10,539 nucleotides of DNA, from contig CANRIE010000018.1 of NCBI GenBank assembly GCA_947630585.1, positions 1 to 10,539 on the forward strand. Reading direction: 5' to 3'. Of the stretch, positions 6,833 through 10,539 are shown piece by piece (positions within the stretch are counted from its first letter, which is position 1; each line of letters begins with the position of its first letter). The position numbers and the translations under genes are program-made. The stretch is from an uncultured Bacilli bacterium. GTDB taxonomy: Bacteria > Bacillota_I > Bacilli_A > RF39 > UBA660. The notes below the pieces were generated by a model. The model searched no databases, had not been told where the DNA came from, and worked only from the letters and a program-made list of their open reading frames with translations.

Positions 6833-7372
6833 TTAATAATTTTCTTTTTTAACTTCAAAGTAACTTTGAGGATGAGCACATACTGGGCAAACTGCTGGAG
6901 CACTCTTACCAATTACGATATGTCCACAGTTACGACATTGCCAAATAGTATCCCCATCTTTAGAAAAGACTAAACCATCTTCCATATTCTTAATTAACTT
7001 TCTGTATCTTTCTTCATGTTCTTTTTCAATCTTGCCAACTCCTTCAAATAAAGTAGCAATTCTTGTAAATCCTTCTTCTCTTGCAGTTTTAGCAAACTCA
7101 TCATACATATCAGTCCATTCATAGTTTTCACCATCAGCTGCTGCATTTAGGTTTTCTAAAGTACTTGGAATATCTCCACCATTTAATTCTTTAAACCATA
7201 ACTTAGCATGTTCTTTTTCATTATCAGCAGTTTCCAAAAAAATTGCTGCAATTTGCTCGTAGCCTTCTTTCTTTGCCTTACTAGCAAAATAAGTATATTT
7301 ATTTCTAGCTTGACTTTCTCCAGCAAACGCTGTCATTAAATTTTCATAAGTCTTACTTCCTTTTAGTTCCAT
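6833..7372 (-). CDS. rbr: Rubrerythrin
   Basis: This 179-aa non-haem diiron protein reduces hydrogen peroxide to water in anaerobes, using electrons passed through its rubredoxin domain. The N-terminal ferritin-like four-helix domain shows the ligand set Glu19 (AGES), Glu52 and His55 (NEKEH), Glu82 and Glu85 (ENYE), and Glu116 and His119 (EKEH). The C-terminal rubredoxin-like Fe(Cys)4 site has Cys146/Cys149 and Cys162/Cys165. All key residues are present. I place the start at the ATG at 7372, because SD AGGAGG (7381-7386) is 8 bases upstream. An in-frame TTG at 7378 would leave only 2 bases. It lies downstream of the flavin reductase-rubredoxin gene, a plausible electron donor. It has its own extended -10 promoter and an operator-like palindrome in the leader. 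Confidence 0.97.
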   Translation of the reverse strand: MELKGSKTYENLMTAFAGESQARNKYTYFASKAKKEGYEQIAAIFLETADNEKEHAKLWFKELNGGDIPSTLENLNAAADGENYEWTDMYDEFAKTAREEGFTRIATLFEGVGKIEKEHEERYRKLIKNMEDGLVFSKDGDTIWQCRNCGHIVIGKSAPAVCPVCAHPQSYFEVKKENY

Positions 7373-7401
7373 AATCAATTCCTCCTTCTTGAAACTATTA
7401 C

Positions 7402-7418
7402 TTAGTCATATTGACTAA
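7402..7418. promoter_or_regulatory. 17-bp operator-like palindrome in rubrerythrin leader
   Basis: TTAGTCA (7402-7408) and TGACTAA (7412-7418) are perfect inverted arms around TAT. It begins 9 bases past the -10 box on the minus strand, so it would cover about +2 to +18 of the transcript, a classic repressor position. It has no T-run and is not a terminator. The 7-3-7 layout is not the PerR box (7-1-7, TTATAAT-type), so the regulator is unknown. Confidence 0.6.
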
Positions 7419-7426
7419 TCAATTAG

Positions 7427-7437
7427 ATTATATCATA
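7427..7437 (-). promoter_or_regulatory. Extended -10 promoter for rubrerythrin
   Basis: The minus strand reads TATGATATAAT, a perfect TRTGnTATAAT extended -10 box. No -35 consensus is found at 16-18 bases. It leaves a leader of about 45 bases that contains the palindrome at 7402-7418. Confidence 0.65.
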
Positions 7438-7462
7438 CTTTTAAATTTTTAGTACCACTTTT

Positions 7463-8056
7463 TTATTTCTTTTCGAAGGCACTTGCGCCTACCCCACATT
7501 TTGGACAAACAAAGTCCTCTGGCAATGTATCTCCATAATAAATATAACCACATACTGTACATACCCAAGCCGTTTTCCCATCACTCGTTTTGAATTTCAA
7601 GTATTCATCTTTATGTTGTTGATAATCTTGATATAAAAGTGGCTCTTCATCATTAAATCTTTCTTCTTTAATTAGTTTTCCTATAAAGATATCATGAGTT
7701 TCTGCATCAATTACTTGAACTTTTTCTAACATCATATATCCAATTGTATCTTTTAGAATTTTTATACCATCCTCATCAATATAATCAAAATTTTCAAATT
7801 TATCAATATCACGTGATGAATTAAATCCAAATGTTTTAATAACCTCGCCCTTAACATTTTTACTTAAAATGTTAATTCCATATTTAGTATTCTTTTTTAA
7901 CATAGAATTAGTATAATTATTCTTATTTACAGAAACACTTATTAAAGGTTCACTAGAAGAACTTACTTGTAAAACCGTATCAACTATACAAGCTGAATCC
8001 TTAGTTGACACAATAAACATTCCTGATAAAATATCTCTTGTTAAACTTTTACTCAT
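7463..8056 (-). CDS. hrb: Flavin reductase-rubredoxin fusion (high-molecular-weight rubredoxin, Hrb type)
   Basis: This is a 197-aa fusion. Residues 1-~150 match the FMN-binding flavin reductase-like domain, with the block DTVLQVSSSSEP and then SVSVNKNNYT, typical of this group. Residues 163-197 are a short rubredoxin domain with Cys166/Cys169 (CTVCG) and Cys184/Cys187 (CPKCG), lacking the long loop of classical rubredoxins. In known Hrb proteins, NAD(P)H electrons pass via FMN to the rubredoxin iron and on to partners such as the diflavin protein FprA or rubrerythrin. Rubrerythrin is the next gene downstream, which fits an electron-donor role (inferred). SD GGAGGG is 6 bases before the ATG. 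No terminator is seen between this gene and rubrerythrin, so read-through is likely. A common Asn in the GxNA/GCI motif is replaced here (KDSACIVD). Confidence 0.93.
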   Translation of the reverse strand: MSKSLTRDILSGMFIVSTKDSACIVDTVLQVSSSSEPLISVSVNKNNYTNSMLKKNTKYGINILSKNVKGEVIKTFGFNSSRDIDKFENFDYIDEDGIKILKDTIGYMMLEKVQVIDAETHDIFIGKLIKEERFNDEEPLLYQDYQQHKDEYLKFKTSDGKTAWVCTVCGYIYYGDTLPEDFVCPKCGVGASAFEKK

Positions 8057-8073
8057 ATCTACCCTCCACTTTA

Positions 8074-8082
8074 ATTATAGCA
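8074..8082 (-). promoter_or_regulatory. Extended -10 promoter for hrb
   Basis: The minus strand reads TGCTATAAT in the 31-base gap between the upstream gene and hrb. No -35 is recognisable. The implied transcript would start near the SD, so this promoter would make a very short leader. Confidence 0.45.
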
Positions 8083-8087
8083 CTTTT

Positions 8088-8786
8088 TTATAAATATTTC
8101 TTTTTTATTTTAATATTTAAATTAGGACTTTCAGTTTGATATTCTTCTTCCGTAATTGCATCTAACCCTGAAATTGGTATTTTAGAAAAATCTTCTTCTT
8201 TTAAGCCATAATCAGCAAGTAAAATTCTTAAACATTGATTACTAATTTTAATTTTTTCTTTATCATCAAGACTTAATCTACTTCTTAACCTTTGAATATT
8301 TAAATTTAAAAATTCTAATCTTTCTTTATCTCGACTACTTATTTTCCCTAAACTTTTAATTGCTTTAACATCACTTTCTAATTCTAAAATTGCTCGTTCT
8401 CTTTTTTCTAAACTTTCTATATATTGATATAATTTAATATATTTATTTCCAAGATTAAATGAATTATCTTTAAATAAACCCATATAACAAAAGCAAAATA
8501 AATATGTATCATTAAGACTAATAATAAAACTTTGATGATTTTCATCATAAAAACTTTCTAAATTAGGTGATTCCCGTTTTAATAAATTAAGCGATCTATT
8601 AATAATATTATAAATAAATGCTTCTCTATAAATTAATAATTCTTGTAATTTTCTTTTCTCATCTAAATTGCCTTTTAAAACTGAAAATTCTAATTCAATC
8701 ATTTGATTTAAATAGTTAATTGTATCAAGATTTAAAATACCTTTATATTCTTCTAACATTATTTTTAATTTTTCTTTATCTATCAT
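8088..8786 (-). CDS. Hypothetical helical protein, 232 aa
   Basis: I do not recognise this protein. It has no signal peptide or membrane helix. It is rich in Leu, Lys, Glu, Ile and Asn. Residues ~40-80 form amphipathic helices. Residues ~120-175 are highly charged with heptad-like leucines (ESLEKRERAILELE, then KERLEFLNLNIQRLRSRL), suggesting a coiled coil. A short aromatic, Cys-containing segment (YLFCFCYMG) lies near residue 100. The C-terminal ~40 residues are acidic and then end in a lysine-rich tail. SD GGAG is 5 bases before the ATG. It precedes hrb and rbr on the same strand with only 31 bases to hrb, so it may be co-transcribed. That does not by itself show a redox role. Its promoter shares a 14-base sequence with that of rubrerythrin. 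Confidence 0.82.
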   Translation of the reverse strand: MIDKEKLKIMLEEYKGILNLDTINYLNQMIELEFSVLKGNLDEKRKLQELLIYREAFIYNIINRSLNLLKRESPNLESFYDENHQSFIISLNDTYLFCFCYMGLFKDNSFNLGNKYIKLYQYIESLEKRERAILELESDVKAIKSLGKISSRDKERLEFLNLNIQRLRSRLSLDDKEKIKISNQCLRILLADYGLKEEDFSKIPISGLDAITEEEYQTESPNLNIKIKKKYL

Positions 8787-8803
8787 AATATCTCCATATA
8801 TTT

Positions 8804-8814
8804 ATAATATCATA
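8804..8814 (-). promoter_or_regulatory. Extended -10 promoter for the 232-aa gene
   Basis: The minus strand reads TATGATATTAT, an extended -10. The 14 bases TAAAAGTATGATAT (8807-8820) are identical to those at the rubrerythrin promoter (7430-7443). The SD GGAGA follows about 8 bases after the box. Confidence 0.55.
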
Positions 8815-8847
8815 CTTTTACCTTATTTAAATTATTTAGACACTAAA

Positions 8848-8878
8848 TTGACACATGATTTTATAACCTAATTATAAT
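8848..8878 (+). promoter_or_regulatory. Promoter for substrate-binding protein gene
   Basis: A perfect TTGACA -35 (8848-8853) is followed by TATAAT (8873-8878) with a long 19-base spacer. A second TATAAT lies at 8886-8891. The long spacer suggests either a weak or activator-dependent promoter or use of the second box. Confidence 0.5.
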
Positions 8879-8909
8879 TTTATCATATAATACTTTGATT
8901 GGAGGAAAA

Positions 8910-9893
8910 ATGAAAAAGAAAGTTATAACAATTGTTAGTTTAGTAATTGTCTTTTTAATTGTGTGTGCTACATTATTTAATTTTAATACTAAAAAATCTG
9001 ATTTAAAGAAAGTTAAAGTAGCTGAAGTGGCTCATAGTATTTTCTATGCTCCTCAGTATGTAGCACTTCATAATGGTTATTTTGAGGAAAATGGACTTGA
9101 TGTTGAGTTAATATTAGCTAATGGTGCTGATAAAGTTACAGCAGCTGTTTTATCTGGTGATGTTGATATTGGTTTTTCTGGTTCAGAAGCAACTATTTAT
9201 GTTTATAATCAAGGAGAAAAAGATTATTTGAAAACTTTTGCTCAATTAACTCAAAAAGATGGTAGTTTCATTGTATCACGAAAGAAAATTGATAACTTTA
9301 CTCTTAATGATTTAAAAGGAAAGTATATAATTGGAGGAAGAATTGGCGGAATGCCGGAAATGACTTTAGAGTATATCTTAGCCGAAAATGGCATTGATCC
9401 AAGACAAGACGTTACAATTGATACAAGTGTTGCTTTTGCATCAATGCAAGGAGCCTTTATTGGAGGAACCGGAGACTTTGTAAGTTTATTTGAACCTAAT
9501 GCTACTTTAGTAGAAAAAGAAGGTTATGGTTATGTTGTTGCAAGTTTAGGTGAACTTGGTGGTATTGTTCCTTATACTGCTTATAATGCTCGAATTTCTT
9601 ATTTAGAAAAAAATCCTGATGTAATCGAAAAATTTATAAAAGCAATTCAAAAAGGTCTTGATTTTGTAAATTCTAAAAGTAGTAAAGAAATCGCGGAAGT
9701 TATTTTACCGGAATTTCCTGATACATCAATGTCTGATATGATAACTGTAATTGATAGATATAAAAAAGCCGATACTTGGCCTAAAACAACTGAATTTACC
9801 GAAAGTTCATTTGAGCATTTACAAGATATTATGGTAAATGCCAACCAACTTGAAAAACGTGTAACTTATAAAAATTTAATTTATCAACAATAA
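8910..9893 (+). CDS. ABC transporter substrate-binding protein (NMT1/THI5/SsuA-like)
   Basis: This 327-aa extracytoplasmic binding protein belongs to the NMT1/SsuA group (PBP type 2 fold), known for thiamine precursors, sulfonates, nitrate and related small ligands. It has a basic start and one hydrophobic segment (~residues 5-24). The body opens with a strand (VKVAEVAHSIFYAPQY), then GYFEENGLDVEL, then GADKVTAAVLSGDVDIGFSG. The second lobe contains DLKGKYIIGGRIGGMPE. The only early cysteine, Cys19, lies in LIVC, a poor lipobox, so it may be a membrane-anchored rather than lipidated protein. I choose the ATG at 8910, because GGAGG (8901-8905) lies 4 bases before it; an in-frame TTG at 8895 would sit upstream of the SD. 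No permease or ATPase gene is beside it, and a terminator follows at once. The ligand is unknown. Confidence 0.88.
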   Translation: MKKKVITIVSLVIVFLIVCATLFNFNTKKSDLKKVKVAEVAHSIFYAPQYVALHNGYFEENGLDVELILANGADKVTAAVLSGDVDIGFSGSEATIYVYNQGEKDYLKTFAQLTQKDGSFIVSRKKIDNFTLNDLKGKYIIGGRIGGMPEMTLEYILAENGIDPRQDVTIDTSVAFASMQGAFIGGTGDFVSLFEPNATLVEKEGYGYVVASLGELGGIVPYTAYNARISYLEKNPDVIEKFIKAIQKGLDFVNSKSSKEIAEVILPEFPDTSMSDMITVIDRYKKADTWPKTTEFTESSFEHLQDIMVNANQLEKRVTYKNLIYQQ

Positions 9894-9897
9894 AATT

Positions 9898-9921
9898 ATC
9901 CACAATTAATGTGGATTTTTT
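9898..9921 (+). terminator. Rho-independent terminator of the substrate-binding protein gene
   Basis: ATCCACA (9898-9904) pairs with TGTGGAT (9910-9916) around a 5-base loop and is followed by a T tract to 9921. It begins 5 bases after the stop codon, showing that no transporter gene is co-transcribed downstream. Confidence 0.88.
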
Positions 9922-10075
9922 CAAACATATTATTATTTTTTTATACACAGGCTTCCATTTTATTGGCACCATAAAATATCAATTTCTATATATTTATCTT
10001 TCATACATTAATTAATATTTTGCCAAATTTAAGTTCATAATAGCCTTTTTTCATAATCTTAATTAAATTTCATAT
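9922..10075. other. AT-rich spacer without a supported gene
   Basis: I see no gene, RNA or clear regulatory signal here. The minus strand has two tiny overlapping ORFs (10001-10054, 17 codons; 9960-10004, 14 codons) lacking good SD sites. They may be chance or remnants of a decayed reading frame. No dedicated terminator for the 95-aa minus-strand gene is visible. The SBP terminator stem read in reverse might serve. Confidence 0.4.
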
Positions 10076-10360
10076 TTAACGACTTATGCCCCAAACCTGG
10101 TCGATTTGTTCTTGCCTCGCCAAATCTGGACTATTACTTTCAACACTCCGTATCCTATCAGCTTCACTTTGCATAAGAGTATCTTCCATATTTTGAACTA
10201 AATCACCATCTAGAATTCTATCAGCACTATCAAATATATGTTTTTTAATTACTTTGAAAAGCTTAACTTTTTCGCTATCAGTAAGAACATAATTTTTACA
10301 ATAATTCATAATATTTGCTATTGCTAATTCCTCGGCTAAATCAAATTTACTCAATTTCAT
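10076..10360 (-). CDS. Hypothetical small protein, about 95 aa
   Basis: I do not recognise this protein. It is short, soluble, mostly helical and acidic. An N-terminal helix (KFDLAEELAIANIMNYC) is followed by a lysine-rich helix and then an acidic half (ILDGDLVQNMEDTLMQSEAD) ending in VWGISR. Three start codons cluster: GTG at 10363, ATG at 10360 and TTG at 10354. They follow AAGGAAGGTGAT, which resembles the full anti-SD complement. I choose the ATG; the TTG would have an even better SD spacing. Base composition is higher in GC than its neighbours near the 3' end (27 of 60 bases at 10081-10140, counted by eye), which may hint at transfer or simply at stronger protein constraint. It lies downstream of tuf but has its own promoter after the tuf terminator. 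Confidence 0.7.
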   Translation of the reverse strand: MKLSKFDLAEELAIANIMNYCKNYVLTDSEKVKLFKVIKKHIFDSADRILDGDLVQNMEDTLMQSEADRIRSVESNSPDLARQEQIDQVWGISR

Positions 10361-10376
10361 CACCTTCCTTAATATA

Positions 10377-10405
10377 GTTATAACATTTTTTTCTTGTTAA
10401 AGCAA
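10377..10405 (-). promoter_or_regulatory. Promoter for the 95-aa gene
   Basis: On the minus strand, TTGCTT (10400-10405) and TATAAC (10377-10382) are 17 bases apart, with TG before the -10 (TGTTATAAC). The -35 lies directly at the tail of the tuf terminator. The flanking CTTG/CAAG inverted repeat with A and T runs (10386-10412) overlaps the promoter. Confidence 0.45.
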
Positions 10406-10434
10406 GAAAAAACCAAGCATTTTCTAACACTTGG
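10405..10434 (-). terminator. Rho-independent terminator of tuf
   Basis: On the minus strand, CCAAGTGTT (10426-10434) pairs with AATGCTTGG (10413-10421) around a 4-base loop. The stem has 9 pairs including two G-U. TTTTTTCTT follows. It starts 12 bases after the tuf stop codon. Confidence 0.88.
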
Positions 10435-10446
10435 CTTAATTTCAAA

Positions 10447-10539
10447 CTATTTATCAATCTTGCTTACTGAACCAGCACCAACAGTTCTTCCACCTTCACG
10501 GATAGAGAATTTAGTACCTTGTTCAAGAGCGATTGGGTG
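10447..10539 (-). CDS. tuf: Elongation factor Tu, C-terminal 30 residues (cut by window edge)
   Basis: The reading frame is open from the window edge to the TAG stop at 10447-10449. It encodes the very conserved EF-Tu domain III ending: PIALEQGTKFSIREGG, then RTVGAGSVSKIDK. EF-Tu carries aminoacyl-tRNA to the ribosome as a GTP complex. The rest of the gene lies right of the window. This end is clean, with its own strong terminator, so tuf is the last gene of its operon, as is usual for the str operon or for a standalone tuf. Confidence 0.97.
   Translation of the reverse strand, partial: HPIALEQGTKFSIREGGRTVGAGSVSKIDK

Noticed and set aside
8895..8909. Upstream in-frame TTG start for the substrate-binding protein
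   Set aside because: The SD GGAGG lies downstream of this TTG and directly before the ATG at 8910, so the TTG cannot be the SD-guided start.
9647..9844. Minus-strand ORF of 65 codons inside the substrate-binding protein gene
   Set aside because: It is a shadow of the conserved plus-strand coding sequence, without SD or protein similarity.
9960..10054. Two overlapping tiny minus-strand ORFs (17 and 14 codons) joined by an ATGA overlap
   Set aside because: The ATGA overlap looks like coupling, but neither ORF has a good SD, both are too short to judge, and such ORFs are common in AT-rich DNA.
1..10539. CRISPR arrays, insertion sequences, tRNA or rRNA genes
   Set aside because: No spaced direct repeats, transposase motifs, terminal inverted repeats, cloverleaf or rRNA-like segments were seen on either strand.

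Overview
The window is very AT-rich. It encodes low-GC Gram-positive (Firmicutes/Bacilli-like) proteins, has strong purine-rich Shine-Dalgarno (SD) sites and lipobox lipoproteins, and carries an anaerobe-type oxidative-stress pair (rubrerythrin plus a flavin reductase-rubredoxin fusion). Together these suggest an anaerobic, probably host-associated low-GC Firmicute. The species cannot be named from sequence alone. All 13 gene ends in the window use TAA or TAG, and no TGA stop is seen.

Layout. Positions 1-144 hold hairpins that fit best as a minus-strand leader for a gene left of the window. Positions 145-4289 are a tight plus-strand operon: a DUF4358-like lipoprotein, an MBOAT-family acyltransferase, a DHHW/AlgX-like SGNH protein and a lipoprotein with a GH25 muramidase domain. 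The last three are spaced by only 8-9 bases, and each SD site overlaps the preceding stop codon. I read this as an extracytoplasmic O-acylation system (PatA/PatB, DltB/DltD or AlgI/AlgJ logic) that carries its own muramidase. A bidirectional terminator at 4290-4316 separates it from a convergent 157-aa gene with a Cys-His-Asp pattern (4298-4771, minus strand).

A 197-base divergent spacer (4772-4968) contains a 20-bp palindrome and leads to an HD-domain hydrolase (4969-5682, plus). Next is gpsA (5756-6724, plus), ended by a strong terminator. The minus strand from 8786 down to 6833 carries an unrecognised helical protein, a flavin reductase-rubredoxin fusion (Hrb type) and rubrerythrin. These probably form a redox-stress group with internal extended -10 promoters; a clean 17-bp operator-like palindrome sits just after the rubrerythrin promoter.

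On the right, a plus-strand ABC-type substrate-binding protein (8910-9893) stands alone, with its own promoter and terminator and no permease or ATPase beside it. After a mostly empty stretch come an unrecognised 95-aa minus-strand gene and the last 30 codons of tuf (elongation factor Tu) on the minus strand, with its terminator.

The most notable items are the O-acylation operon coupled to a muramidase, the two palindromic operator candidates, the C-H-D protein and the orphan substrate-binding protein.
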